Assembly (NCBI GenBank): GCA_035610835.1
Contig: CM069455.1
Coordinates: forward strand, 35,049,596 to 35,113,595
DNA from: Ophiura sarsii
Lineage: Eukaryota; Echinodermata; Ophiuroidea; Amphilepidida; Ophiuridae
Length of the DNA: 64,000 nucleotides
Direction: 5' to 3'
Shown here: positions 12,455-24,240 of the stretch, piece after piece
Position numbering within the stretch: position 1 is the first letter of the stretch
Layout: every line of letters begins with the position of its first letter
Notes under the pieces: generated by a model
Told to the model about the DNA's origin: nothing
What the model saw: only the letters and a program-made list of their open reading frames with translations
The model's database searches: none
Made by a program: the position numbers and the translations under genes

Positions 12455-12798
12455 TTAAGGGGGATGTTCTGATCACTTTAGCTTTTATTTTGCCCATCAA
12501 CATATTTTAATATCAGAAGAAAACATATATATTTGTTTCACTATTATGCATATATTTGGCGCAAGATATGTTCCATTTAAGACGTTATAGACCAAAATAC
12601 AGTGAATTACCATGATTAGGCCTACTGCCAAAAGTGGTTAACCACCCGGCCAATTTTGTGAACTACTAAAGGGACAAATTTCATGTCACCTTGTGCTTTT
12701 AAAAATAAGAACCATTGGAGTTATAAAACTCAAACTTTGGAATACGGCTATTTGAAGAATGACCCTTCATGTAGAATAGAAAATATCAAGTTGACACT
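12455..12798 (+). mobile_element. GATCAC-family MITE, copy 3, joined to a second MITE
   Basis: It starts at TTAAGGGGGATGTTCTGATC and runs to AAAATATCAAGTTGA, where a CACGCGG-family element takes over at 12791. The right terminal repeat is lost at this junction. Confidence 0.8.
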
Positions 12799-13003
12799 TT
12801 CCATGCGGTAGGCGTCCGCAGACGACATTCCAAAAAATCACACAATATTTTAAAAATGCTAAAACATTAAATGTCATTACCATATTTGAAATCACCATGA
12901 GAAATGCATTGAAATAAGTACAAACATGCCTAGTATTGGTTCAGTAATCTTTGAGATAGACCGTCAAAGTTGGGAAAGGTGTCTGAAAAATCTGTTTTGA
13001 TCA
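12791..13003 (-). mobile_element. CACGCGG-family MITE, copy 4, truncated and nested
   Basis: It starts TTGACACTTTCCATGCGG, directly after the core of a GATCAC-family element, and loses similarity after TCTGTTTTGATCAA. The opposite terminal repeat is missing. Confidence 0.8.
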
Positions 13004-13373
13004 ATAACGCTCTTGATGTATTGGGTAGATCTATTTTAATGAAGTCCATTGAGTTGCTTATATGGTGACTCCCTAATCATGAAACCACAGTACATAGCAA
13101 AACAGCTACGAACTACATTTTTATGTTAAGGCAAGGAATATGACTATTTCAAAGTTGAAGTTCTTTAAAGGATGCGTTGAAATGACAGTAAATCGTATCA
13201 ACTGTTAGTAGGCCAATTTATTGATGGCATCCTACACTGCATTAGGTGGTATCAGTTCTGTTAGACAAAATTGAAAAAATATCCCCTGATGGACCACGTC
13301 GATCAAATGAAGCACCATCGATCCTCATCCTTCTATCGGCCGAAGAGATGCCGCTACTATTAATCAAAAACAC
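13004..13373. other. Unassigned DNA between two elements
   Basis: No gene, repeat or motif recognised. Confidence 0.55.
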
Positions 13374-13880
13374 TACACACTAAAAAATCTTAAAAATACA
13401 GGGTCAAAATTCAACCACAAAAGGGTCGTTTTTAACCCCGCTGACTGAGTCAACTATGCACCGACTAAAAAAGGGTCAAATTTGACCCCGGTGATCTAGT
13501 GAAAAATTTCACCCAAATTGTGGTTAAAAATGACTATCCTTGGGGTCAAATGACTATATTTCTCTTATTCTCTCTGACTATATTAGGGTCAAAAAATGAC
13601 CATATTCAGGGGTCATTTTGATAACGGTATATCCCGATTAGCAAATAACCCCGGAACGTGGTTGAAAATGACTATATTTAGGGTCATATACATTTAGGGT
13701 CATTCATGACCAGTGTCATTCATGACTATATTTAGGGTTATTTAAATATGACCCTTTTAGGGGTCATTTTAATATGATGCCAAATGACCCCGACAGTGGT
13801 TAATTTAACCACGAATAGGGTTAAATAAAACTGACCCCGTAAGAGGGTCAATATTTTGACCCCGTCGTTTTTAGTGTGTA
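13374..13880 (+). mobile_element. TA-flanked element packed with GGGTCA repeats
   Basis: CACACTAAAAA and TTTTTAGTGTG are inverted ends, each next to TA, as in Tc1/mariner-type insertions. Inside, GGGTCA or TGACCC recurs more than fifteen times in both orientations. No coding capacity. Confidence 0.8.
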
Positions 13881-14002
13881 CACTAAAGCAAGGATGCTAG
13901 GGGTGCGTGGACAAAACCAAAACAAATGCAAAAGTGAAAAACGTAACTTTATTTTGCCTTTTGACACACAGATTTATATAGATTACAGTAAAACTACACT
14001 AG

Positions 14003-14170
14003 CAATATAATAACCCTAACCCCCGAGGCACCTTTCCCAAAGAATTTTTTTTCGGGGCCAAATGGCGAGGGGGGAAAGTGCCCCAACTCCCCCAGGACTC
14101 GAACCCCGGACCTCTGGGTTCAGAGGCAGACGATCTACCGCTAGGCCACGGGGAAAAACCATACATGGCG
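14003..14170 (-). mobile_element. tRNA-derived SINE
   Basis: On the minus strand the head (about 14156 down to 14083) has an A box GTGGCCTAGCGGTAG, a paired CCTCT/AGAGG anticodon-like stem and a B box GGTTCGAGTCC. A GC-rich body follows and ends with GGTTAGGGTTATTAT. Structure and RNA polymerase III boxes support a SINE; the family is not named. Confidence 0.7.
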
Positions 14171-14390
14171 GAGTATATTCCGCCCTGTATATACCCTTGG
14201 GCCATTATTTCATCAAAATACTGCCGAGCCGGGTGACACAAGCACACCGCAATGTAGTAATTCGTAGTACTCAAGAGTGTTAGGGTCAAACAAAGAGACA
14301 CCATTCTTTTCAATTTTTGTTTTTTTGACATAGACGCTATACTTTTTGAATTATGAGCATTTGTCTAGCGCTGTAGCTTTATATGTGAAT

Positions 14391-14726
14391 TACTATAGTG
14401 CATATTATATGATATTTTCCAAGTAGCGCCCTCTATCATTGATTTTTACTATGAAAGCGGATTTTCTTGCAGATTTGCATTTTTTATCATAAATCATAAA
14501 GATCTTCCAAGTTACAGATCGATACGATTCCTAATAACTTCAACATCATGGTTTGAAATTCACTCTAAAACCATGATTTTGAGGTTATTAGGAATCATAT
14601 CGCTCTGTAACTTGGAATATAATTTTGATTTATGATCAGAAAAGTAAATCTGCAAGAAAATCTGCTTCCAATTGTTTTCGAGGATTGAGGGCGTTCCCTG
14701 GAAAAGATCACGTAATATACCTTTAA
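14391..14726 (+). mobile_element. Palindromic TTAA element, second family, copy 1
   Basis: It folds on AAAACCATGATTTTGAGG and its complement, with outer arms GCGCCCTCTA and GAGGGCGTTCC. The right end AATATACCTTTAA is intact; the left TTAA has decayed. Confidence 0.82.
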
Positions 14727-15315
14727 TTGAATTGTCATAAAATTATAAACTGCGGCGGGTTGTTCTGGAATTCATCTGATGGTACTATATATGTAACCGT
14801 CATCAGACGATTTAAGTCTACTAGATACTCGGAAATACTTGACACAATCGAATGATGCTTCACAACGACACGACTAGTTTATAAATCGCCAGGTAGGCGC
14901 CACTATAGTTAACCTGAATATGACGAGATTCCCGGGACGAGATTACGAGATTTGTATTATTGCGCAAAATGTGCACAAGTTGATTGTGTGAGGGATTTTG
15001 AATGTTCGTTGGGGTGTTCATGTTATTGGAAACTATTATTATAACATGGTAAATGGGGGACTTGAAACTTGATGGAGTATTGATTGTTTTATTGTATATA
15101 ATTTTAGCATTATTACATGGAAATGAGGACTGTAGGTTCCGTGCAAAAATACGACCCCCTGTCTACCCCCGATATAATCGGTAACAGGTCATTTTAATAT
15201 CCGTGTATTTTCGCTTTAATGAACAACATAATTGGCGCGTTTCATTTGGCGATTACTCGTTCTTGTCATTCGGTTCACTTTCGTAAAATTAGTAATTACT
15301 TCCAGAGTTCTTGGT

Positions 15316-15350
15316 ATACAGGGTGTCCCATGATGATTTATACCGTGTTT
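15316..15350 (+). mobile_element. Solo terminus related to the 45.6-kb element
   Basis: TACAGGGTGTCCCATGATGA then TTTATACCG matches the end of the 935-bp element. A TAA microsatellite follows, and the other end is not visible. Confidence 0.5.
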
Positions 15351-15354
15351 GAAA

Positions 15355-15357
<3 letters not shown>

Positions 15358-15399
<42 letters not shown>
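15358..15399 (+). repeat. TAA microsatellite
   Basis: About 13 uninterrupted TAA units. Confidence 0.97.
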
Positions 15400-16533
15400 T
15401 ATATAAAAACAACATTGCAGTCCAAATCTCATACCTGGAATATAATGGGTTTTTCCAGAAAAAAATTGCAAACTAAATCTGGAAGTCTTGGGGTTAAGGT
15501 ATTTGGAATTGGGTATAGATGATTTGTGATAACGAAAATGTGTTTGGAATTTCGGGAACGTTAATGAAAAGGTGTAAGGATTTCCGGGAAATTGGTTTAA
15601 TTTCCGGGTAATTTGATGAATTTCAGGGTTTGCTTTAAAAAAAGTCTGGAATTCCGAGTTCCTCTATAGGTTGGCTGACTAATTGCGAGACGAATAAAAT
15701 CTGGAATTCCAGGCCTCCACAATTGAAAACAAGTTTGGAATTCCAAATTCCTCTGTGGGGGTGCATTTTTTTTCTCTTCTGGAATACGGGAAGGGGACAT
15801 GTTTCCTGCTTAATTCTTACCCGACCGATGTACTGTTCGAAAGGTCAAGCGTTCGAGTCTCGCACCGGCTCATGTTGTTACTTGTTAAGTTGGGATATGG
15901 GTCGAGGTTTGTTATGCACGTTTATAAATGTTGTGGAACTTGCGGAAGTTCAGTTATAGCAGCGAGGCAGTGAACAACTTCCGTGTTATACCTTAATATA
16001 TATACGGTATATAATTTGGAAGGAAACAGGAAATATATAACATTGTTCTACCATGTATTTTCACATACGGGGGGTTTATATCTGTTCCTGGTGCTGTGAT
16101 GGGCCACGCATTGATTTTTTGTTCTCAATCACAATTTCCAATTACTTTATAAATCCTTTATAAATTTATTATCTAGCAATTTATTTATACCGATCCCTTA
16201 CATTTGATTATAAGCAGCGTAGCAGGATAGATCACAAGTAATATAATTGGCAATTTTAAGACAATAGTTAAAAGTAATTTCCCGTTAGAATTAGGTGTAA
16301 TGACACGTATGTTGCGACGTGGATATGTTGTTGTGGCAATTTACGCTATCTTGCTAATTATCGTATAACTATCGTTCATAAAAAAAGAAATTGAGAAGGT
16401 TTTGTCCAACTCTGGAATCTTCTAAGCGTAAAATGTATCCAGATTCCGCATTATCACAATCTGAGACCATAACTCCTATAAGTGTATGAGATATAATTGA
16501 ACCACTCTGAAACGAAAGCTCATATACCGTATG

Positions 16534-17098
16534 TACGGGGTGGCTCAAAAATCTGTACTCATTTTTGGCATCTATTTTCAGCTACTGATAGATAACATTC
16601 TGTCTTTACATTTGATCAAATCGGTGGTATCAGTGCTATTAAACATTTATACTGAGCCAGTAATCTAAGACCTGACTACTTTTGTTTAAAAAATATAGAG
16701 GGTTAATGATAACATTCTCAAACGGGTTTCTCCATAGTAGCCTTCTCATCTTACAACAAGAATCGAAGACACTAAAAATAGCATTCATGGATGCATATCT
16801 TTGTCTTTTTTAATCATCAATAAACAAAACACAAAAAATAAAGATTGCAATACCCAAACATTAATATGTACATCACTTTGGGAGGAACTTTGGAGGTATT
16901 CGTGGACAAAATATTGTTGCGCATGTATCGTTAAACTACCATAATTATATATTGCAAAAACGTAATAACCCAGGTATTGTGTTGCTCAATAACCACTGGT
17001 TTTTATAAGAAATAACGAAATATAGGAATATGTATTTGTAAATATCTGAAAATGCCTATCAGAAATGGTTTAAGTTTGTGTTTTTGAACCACCCTGTA
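16534..17098 (+). mobile_element. Non-autonomous Tc1/mariner-like element
   Basis: TA followed by CGGGGTGGCTCAAAAATC at the left, and GTTTTTGAACCACCCTG followed by TA at the right. The length is 565 bp with no open frame, so it is a MITE. Confidence 0.75.
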
Positions 17099-17404
17099 TT
17101 GGTGGAGTTTGCCGAGTCCACCTTACTCGAGATAAGATCCGATTCCACCTATAGTCCCGTGATGTTGATAGCTGTACCCCAGTAAGATGGGATGAAGTTG
17201 GGAAGATATTACGTACGATTTGATGCCAGTCCCCTATCAATCATCCATTTCGAATATCGAAGGATGTTCCACTATATAGGTGGAACATCCTACTATAGGT
17301 GGATACTGTAATTCATTGTTGATGTTCTTCTGTCCGTTCACTCACTATCATGATATAAATTGCCCGCTTAGGAGCGCTATTAATTCGGTCTGGTAAACAT
17401 ATTA

Positions 17405-17923
17405 ATGGGCCGTATTCTTGTACGTAGTTAAACACGGTTTTAAGCTAAACACGCGTCTAACTTTGACTTTAGACACAGCGTTTAACTAAACGCGATTCTC
17501 GTACATTTGTTTTACTTAAACACGCGTCTAACTCACTGAAAAGTGTCTAACTTTAAACATAGGTATGGGGGGTAGTTTAAGGCGCGTTTAACTAAACAAA
17601 TACACGAACTGTATGCCTTGAATGATTACTCAACCGTGCCCGCTGTAAGCTGCAGGGGATATTGTGTAGTATTAAAAATACACGTGCGTTTGAGGTATTC
17701 AGTCGATATCTATTGTAACCTATCAGGGCCACAACAAAAATAAATACCTGTATACATACTATACAGTATCGCACAATCACCCTGGGAACGAGATTCGCCG
17801 AGTTTAAAACCGTGTTTAGTTAAACACGTTGTTTAAAAGATAAACTCGCGTTTTAGTTAAACACAAGTTTAGTTAGACACGGTTTTAAGCTAAAACCGTG
17901 TTTAGCACGAGAATACGGCCCAT
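17405..17923 (+). mobile_element. Element with ATGGGCCGTATTCT ends and GTTTAAC arrays
   Basis: ATGGGCCGTATTCTTGTAC and GAGAATACGGCCCAT are inverted ends. Beside each end lie clustered variants of GTTAAACACG and TAGTTAAAC. The centre is unrelated sequence without a long open frame. Superfamily undecided. Confidence 0.75.
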
Positions 17924-19480
17924 TGTTATCAATTACTACGAGAGGATTGCCTCAGGGATACTATTAATTTTGGGATAGGAAAGTCCTATACTAACACACG
18001 TAGCGAAAACGGGGCCGTTTGCATAAATTACATACATTATGGTAATCATCGGAATGTGTCTGTGACCGGCGTTGAACGCGTTTAACAGTGTTTAACCAGG
18101 TTTAACGTAATATTTGGTCAGCATAGGTTTGAGGGCGTTGAGGATTTACACAGACGACGGTGGCCACGCGAAACCTAAATGTTGAATACGTAATAAATAA
18201 GGTGAATAACACGTAATCGCGAATGTTAATCTTATCATTTTGACAAATTCATCATAATTAGAAGAATTGTCATCGTTAACCGGGCGATGACTGTTAAAAA
18301 TAATTCAAAATAGTGTACTCCCGTTGACATAATTGGGTCGTCTGAGAGACGCGTGGCCAGCGTCGTGTCGTCTGCTACAATCACGCCTGATTAGTATAGC
18401 GCCACCAGTTCTATGCTGACCACATTTTCATTTAAAAGTGGACCCGATCGGCAAGCTCACTGGCACACCCCTGATTGCCTGGCTGTATATTTAAATTCGA
18501 GCGGTACTTCTTGCTAACTGCATGGGTGAGTTTCCATTATGTTGCAAATTACATCCACGCTCACGCGTTTAAACTACTCAATGGGCGTTGCAATACAGCC
18601 GGTTGGTTGCACACGATAATTATGTCATACAGCAACCAGCTTTGATGGAAGGCGAATATTTAAATTTGGTGCCGGTTTTTAGGGCAACTATTTATAGCGC
18701 TGGTAAGCGGGCCTTGTAGCGTAATGCGTGCGATACTGGCAAATGTGATGTATGTATCAATCTGTCAGTGTCATTTCCTTTGGAAAACCACTACCATGTA
18801 ATAGGCGGAATCGAGATGGACTGGTGAGATTCTACCAATGTTATTTTGGGAACCATCTTATCCTTTAACCGTAACGAACACTTCTTCACGTAGAAACAAA
18901 CATCTGAAAGTGTTTTCATTAGAAGTCATACGAAGCAGTGAAAACTAGAATGACGTCACCAGCCTACTCTGCAAATATTGAGAGAGCTGCGTGTGGTGAG
19001 GAATGTCGTAAAGGTACTAGAGGACGGAACGTGATTTCGGTTAGATAGTCGGTCCTTAAGCCAATTTAGAGGTTTGAAGTCCGACTCAATAGAGAGCTTT
19101 GAAGTCCGACGACTTCAAAATAATGGGGGGGGGGGGGGGGGGTTAAAGGCTCGCCAAAGAGTTCAATTTAATAAGCATATAAAAATAAATTGCAGGCTTT
19201 ACAACCAAAGAAGGTAATGCAGAGAGTATGAGATATTTAAGAGCCGCACAAATCCTTTCATATTTATATCCAATTGAACATCAATATATTTAAAGTGCAA
19301 TTATATACCTTTCCATCGCAGAAAAGTGGGTCGTGCAACATTCCTTGAAATAAATACTTAATTCCCCAATCGTTTCAACGAGTTTGCCAGTAAGGCGTTT
19401 GTGGAAGGCCTACCAAGCACTCTGGTATAAATGTACAAAGTATAAAGTCCATAGCAGACAAGATATTCAAGGGTAGAGTG
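17924..19480. other. Unassigned intergenic DNA
   Basis: No gene recognised; the 19125 G-run is the only repeat. Base composition near 18320-18480 is less AT-rich but has no long open frame. Confidence 0.55.
19125..19142 (+). repeat. G homopolymer, 18 bp
   Basis: Uninterrupted run of G. Similar C-runs are at 156-173, 266-279, 773-785, 1461-1475 and 9043-9057. Confidence 0.95.
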
Positions 19481-19988
19481 TAAGTAGGTCCTGAGAAGTA
19501 GGTGTATATGTTAGCCACCCAATATGAACATGCGATGTGACACAATTCTGTAGCGACTTTTGAAGCTGGTTAATTACGCTTCTCCAAACGGATCATTACG
19601 CCAGGTCTTCTCACCACAGTGTCCACCATGATGTCCATTACAAGACAATTGGCCTACAGCGAGTCACCAACTAGCTACCATAACTAGTCCACTACTAGTC
19701 CAATGGGTTATTCTGTTACATATTAGTACACGCTTGACGCTCATACTTGTAATACTCCCTCCGGCACATCAATATCCCTTGGCGAGGTTGACACACTCTC
19801 AACGCTGTCAAGTATGTTTGACCAGATATACCCCGCAGGTCTTCAGCGCTTTCCGCTTACGAATTAGCAAGTGTAAAACACATTCTTTGAAACTAATGAG
19901 ATATCGATCACCGTTTGGTGTTCAGCTACTTATGGATGTGCACGTATTTGTAGAATTGAATCGTGCTGTTAATTCACACATTAGGTTG
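19481..19988 (+). repeat. Local direct duplication, unit 1
   Basis: It shares GAGAAGTAGGTGTATATGTT, CACCATGATG and a long nearly identical stretch around CTCCCTCCGGCACATCAATA with 20523-21020. The open frames inside are not recognised proteins. Confidence 0.88.
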
Positions 19989-20133
19989 TAGAATGCGACA
20001 CAGGCTGTCCCAATCCCAAAAAGTTTAGTACCTATCGATGCCCAGAGTTCTTCTTTTTTATTATGACAATCGATGATATGAGGTCATGACAATCAATAAG
20101 ATAAGAAATAAATAATATAATTATATTATAATT

Positions 20134-20400
20134 GGACCTCATTATTGTTAAAGTGACATTTAGTACCTGTGCAGCGGATGTGGCCCTCATTTCTGTCAAT
20201 GAAATAAGAAAGAAAAAATATTATTATATTAGGATTGGACCTCATTATTGTTAAAGTTACATTTAGTACCTGTGCAGCGGATGTGGCCCTCATTTCTGTC
20301 AATGAAATAAGAAAGAAAAAATATTATTATATTAGGATTGGACCTCATTATTGTTAAAGTGACATTTAGTACCTGTGCAGCGGATATGGCCCTCATTCCC
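20134..20400 (+). repeat. Tandem repeat, 103-bp unit, about 2.6 copies
   Basis: GGACCTCATTATTGTTAAAG recurs at 20134, 20237 and 20340. The first two units are almost identical, so the array is recent. Confidence 0.93.
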
Positions 20401-20522
20401 GTGAAATAAACATAATTATCTATGATTTTGCGAGCCAGGTTTTTTTAAAGGTTCCTCTTGTGTTATGTCATAGTACATTTTCCATGTGGGATGTGAATAG
20501 TAGACGTTAGAAGTAGGTTAGA

Positions 20523-21020
20523 AGTAAGTCCAGAGAAGTAGGTGTATATGTTAGCCGTCTAGTATGAAAAGGCGATGTGACGCAATTGTGAAGCGACATT
20601 TGAGGCTGACTAGGCCTCTCCTAACGGATCATCTTAACGGCCAACATTCATCACAGTGTCCACCATGATGTTCATTACAAGACAATTGCCCTACAGCGAG
20701 TCACCAACCTACCATTAACTAGTCCACTACAGTACTATTCCAATGGATTATTCTGTTACATTTAGTGCACGCTTGACGCTCATACTTGTAATACTCCCTC
20801 CGGCACATCAATATCCCTTGGCGAGGTTGACACACTCTCAACGCTGTCAAGTATGTTTGACCAGATATATCCCGCAGGTCTTCAGCGCTTTTCGCTTACG
20901 AATTACCAAGTGTAAAACACATTCTTTGGAAATAATGAGATAACGGCACCGTTTGGGTGTTCAGCTAGTTACGGATGTTCACGTATCTTGAGTATAGCAT
21001 CGTGTTATTACATACACATA
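20523..21020 (+). repeat. Local direct duplication, unit 2
   Basis: Partner of 19481-19988, offset about 1 kb, with scattered substitutions and indels. A 103-bp tandem array lies between the two units. Confidence 0.88.
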
Positions 21021-21193
21021 AAACCCCAGTCATTGAGCTACATACCGTAGTTGAAGTGAAAAGCTGAAAGTTGTACATAATTTAGCTTTTTAACATTAAA
21101 CATATTTAAAAGCTGATGTGTACAAATAGATAAGATTATCGAACTAGTTAATACGTAACTGTTTTTAAATCGTTTGTATACTCTTTCTGACTA

Positions 21194-21312
21194 TTAACAC
21201 TTTTCACGCGGGTTCCGTAAATCTTGAGCTAGACTTTGAAAGTTGGGATAGGTTTCTGAAAAAAATATGTTTTGTATATCCGGTAACTTACTAGCCGCGT
21301 GGAAAGTATTAA
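21194..21312 (-). mobile_element. CACGCGG-family TTAA MITE, copy 5, internal deletion
   Basis: Both TTAA-flanked ends remain (ACTTTTCACGCGG and CCGCGTGGAAAGTATTAA) but only 119 bp separate them. The middle is deleted, leaving the part near GACTTTGAAAGTTGGG. Confidence 0.85.
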
Positions 21313-21606
21313 GCATTTACTTTAATTTGTTTGAGAATTCAGATGTGTCGGATACTAATAAAGATGGCCATTTGGCGGTAATTTCTCCCGTAAAGAACAT
21401 GACGAATGGCGATTTTTTGTCCCTTCTGGATTCGCATGTGCTCTACAGTCAGTATAGGGAATGTTTGGTTTTTTTTTCTTCTTTTGAAATTGCAACATTC
21501 TTGATCGTAGTTTCCTAAGGTGAGCTATAAATGGATAATGATACCAGACGAAACCCACGCTAGTTTACAATATAATAATACTATAAGGAATATGTCGTTG
21601 ACCCGT

Positions 21607-22148
21607 TTAAATTAGAGAATAAAGGTATTGTTTTTAGACCGTACCCGTGTTATATTGTCTGACATAAATGCGGACGATAGTATTATTTTAAGTAGAACAG
21701 CGACGCCGCAGGCGGAGTTGTTCTACGCAAAAAATAATACTATCGAACGCATTTATGTCAGACAATATAACACGGGTACGGTCTAAAACAATACCTTTAT
21801 TCTCATTCTTAAACAATCATACTTTAGACATTTATCAAAGAAATAAGTGCATTTTATTGTCCACATTTGACAACTTTTACCCCTGCAAGGATCGAATAGC
21901 CCACAAACATTCCATCCAATCACATGCGATGAGTAAACCATGCGTAAGCGTCGCAGCGCCGGCATAAACGCAGGAAAAGCGCTAAAGACGCACTGCAGGA
22001 GTGCGCGTTATGGAGCAAACCACGCATTGTGAAGGTCGGACGCGCTGTTAAACGTAAGCCCCACCTCCCCGTGTTCTATTGTCTCATAGAGATGTCGCCG
22101 ATTTCTCTGAGAACCAATGAGATTGCTTAAACTTTCTTAGCTGTTTAA
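21607..22148 (+). mobile_element. TTAA-flanked insertion with a 191-bp terminal hairpin
   Basis: The flanking duplicate at 22825 reads straight through CGTTTAAATGTCGG, while here about 540 bp separate CGTTTAAATTAG from GTTTAAGAATGTCGG. The left part (21614-21804) is a nearly perfect hairpin with arms of about 75 bp and an inner GTAGAACA/TGTTCTAC stem. The rest includes a GC-rich stretch near 21940-22060. No open frame or known family was recognised. Confidence 0.7.
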
Positions 22149-22615
22149 GAATGTCGGATAGTACCCCTATAAATGCTTTAATTGACAGACGTACGCAACT
22201 AAACCGTCTTAGACATTGTCCTATGGTCAACGACAGAGAAAGAACGGCATTGGCGACAGGTCTTAAATGTTTAAGGTTCAAACTAATGATAATTTCATAT
22301 TAAATTGACATGATGAAGCTAATTGACAAAGCCAGACAAGTACAGACGGAGATTGTTGACCCTAACAAGACAAAGTAGATCTTATTCGATTGATGAGTAC
22401 CGTTCTTCTGTGAATCCATAAGAATTATAAGCAAATCATTTATATTCTTCAAATCAAGATGACGTATTTCATTTTATGTTTGACTATAACAGGCTTTATG
22501 AAACCTGACATGATTCATAAGTGGGAGTACATCTCTTGTTAGACAGATGAATCGACAATTTAGTTTGTCTAATATTTATATGATGTACGTATACGTTGGT
22601 AGTTGTTTTTCATTA
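22145..22615 (+). repeat. Local direct duplication near 22 kb, unit 1
   Basis: It matches 22820-23290 with an offset near 675 bp (e.g. GACGGAGATTGTTGACCC; CCATAAGAATTATAAGCAA). The left part of this unit, 21527-21610, is split off by the hairpin-bearing insertion. Confidence 0.88.
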
Positions 22616-22714
22616 TAATAAAATTTAAAGGATTGTAGGATAACGGATACATCGATGATTTAGTGCAACTAGAGCGGTTCTCGGGTTTTAATTTTAACAG
22701 AAAGCCCTTAAAAT

Positions 22715-23290
22715 GGGATAAATGGTACAAGACGAAACCCACACTAGTTTAACTATAACAATAGTATGAAGAATATGGTTTGAACATTGAATTTGATGTG
22801 AAAGTCATTGACCCGTTTAAATGTCGGATAGAAAATATCTACATGATATGACTTAGTTGACAGACGTACGCGACTAAACCGTCCTAGACATTATTCTATG
22901 GTCATCGACAGAGAAACAACGGCCTTGGCGACAAGTCTTAAATGTTTCAAGTTGAAACTAATGATAATTTCATATCATATTGACACGTCGAAGCTAATTG
23001 ACAAAGTCATGCAAGTACAAACGGAGATTGTTGACCCTAACAAGACAAAGTGGATCTAATTCGATTGATGAGTACCGTTCTTCTATGAATCCATAAGAAT
23101 TATAAGCAAATCATGTATATTCTTCAAATCAAGATGACGTATTTCATTTTATGTTTTGACTATAACAGGCTTTATGAAACCTGACATGATTCATTAGTGG
23201 GAGTACATCTCTTGTTAGACAGATGAATCGAACATTTTGTTCGTCTAATTTTGTTCGTCTAATATCATGTATATTTAGATGATGTATGAT
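22715..23290 (+). repeat. Local direct duplication near 22 kb, unit 2
   Basis: This unit joins the equivalents of 21527-21610 and 22145-22615 without interruption, giving the pre-insertion arrangement. Confidence 0.85.
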
Positions 23291-24154
23291 GAGTCGGTGT
23301 TATTTTTCGGAAGAACGAAACTTAAAGTGTTGTATCGTGAAAGCATCCTTAATATAAAACATATGGCAGCTATTGTAGATACTGTTTTTTCACATAACTG
23401 AGATGTTAGTGCAAAATGTCCTATCTGCCCTGTGTGTCTTTTATTTTATATCAATAGTTCAGCTATACTATGCTACAATACATGATAATGTCTGGCAGAT
23501 ATTATAGATACAGCTTTGTTGCGCTCGACATTTTGTTCTTGTTCCATTTATGGTTATCCAAAGAATGACTTAATTCTGTGTTAATATTAGCGCCTGCTCT
23601 GAATTGAATAGATAATACAGTGCTCAAATTATAGCAAGCTGCTTAATGCTGCGTGTTGCAAACCCAAATTAAAAAAAGAATATTATCCTTTGGTTTTGTT
23701 TTAGACGTCATAGCTTTCTTAATAGTCAGTCAGTTTTCTCATGCAACATCTCAAATTCATTTCTTCAAATTTTATATTTCTTATTTAAAGTTTTAGCTAT
23801 GTATGGAGTTATAGGCATTACCTGCATGGTTACTTACTTTTGTGAGGATTGTACACAATGTCCACATGTTCAATATCGTTAGTAAATATATGTGATAAAA
23901 TAGAACATAGATCAAACTGAGTGGAGGAGATAGAATCCTAAATATAGTATGTAAGATTCCGGTACGGAAACGTATGAAGGGAATGAAAGCAGTCTTGTGC
24001 CGGCGGCTCTACTAAATCTATTATGTGAAGAGTCCTCACTTTGATGGTGATGAGAATCATCACGTGTTATTTATATTGCGTGCACTGTATAATAGATATG
24101 ACTAATTTGATTCCGTAATATGTTAACTTATATGATGATGTGGGATTAAATGTG
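23291..24154. other. Unassigned intergenic DNA
   Basis: No gene or repeat recognised. Confidence 0.55.
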
Positions 24155-24240
24155 CTGTTTTATATTCTTCTATTTGGATATTGCTTAACACTATGGTCTG
24201 TTTTATATTCTTCTATTTGGATATTGCTTAACACTGTCCA
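24155..24240 (+). repeat. 43-bp tandem duplication
   Basis: CTGTTTTATATTCTTCTATT followed by TGGATATTGCTTAACACT occurs twice in tandem (24155 and 24198). The second unit runs into the CACGCGG-family element, so it duplicates the element's first bases. Confidence 0.9.

Larger units (their letters stand above)
14727..16533. other. Unassigned, with GGAATTCC cluster
   Basis: TGGAATTCC or close variants recur about five times between 15485 and 15760, next to the TAA microsatellite. A B-box-like GTTCGAGTCTC at 15853 lacks a tRNA fold. Confidence 0.5.

Noticed and set aside
15835..15885. tRNA gene suggested by GTTCGAGTCTC
   Set aside because: B-box match only; no A box at the right spacing and no cloverleaf stems.
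20134..20400. CRISPR-like array
   Set aside because: Units are 103 bp, contiguous and without unique spacers; this is a eukaryotic tandem repeat.
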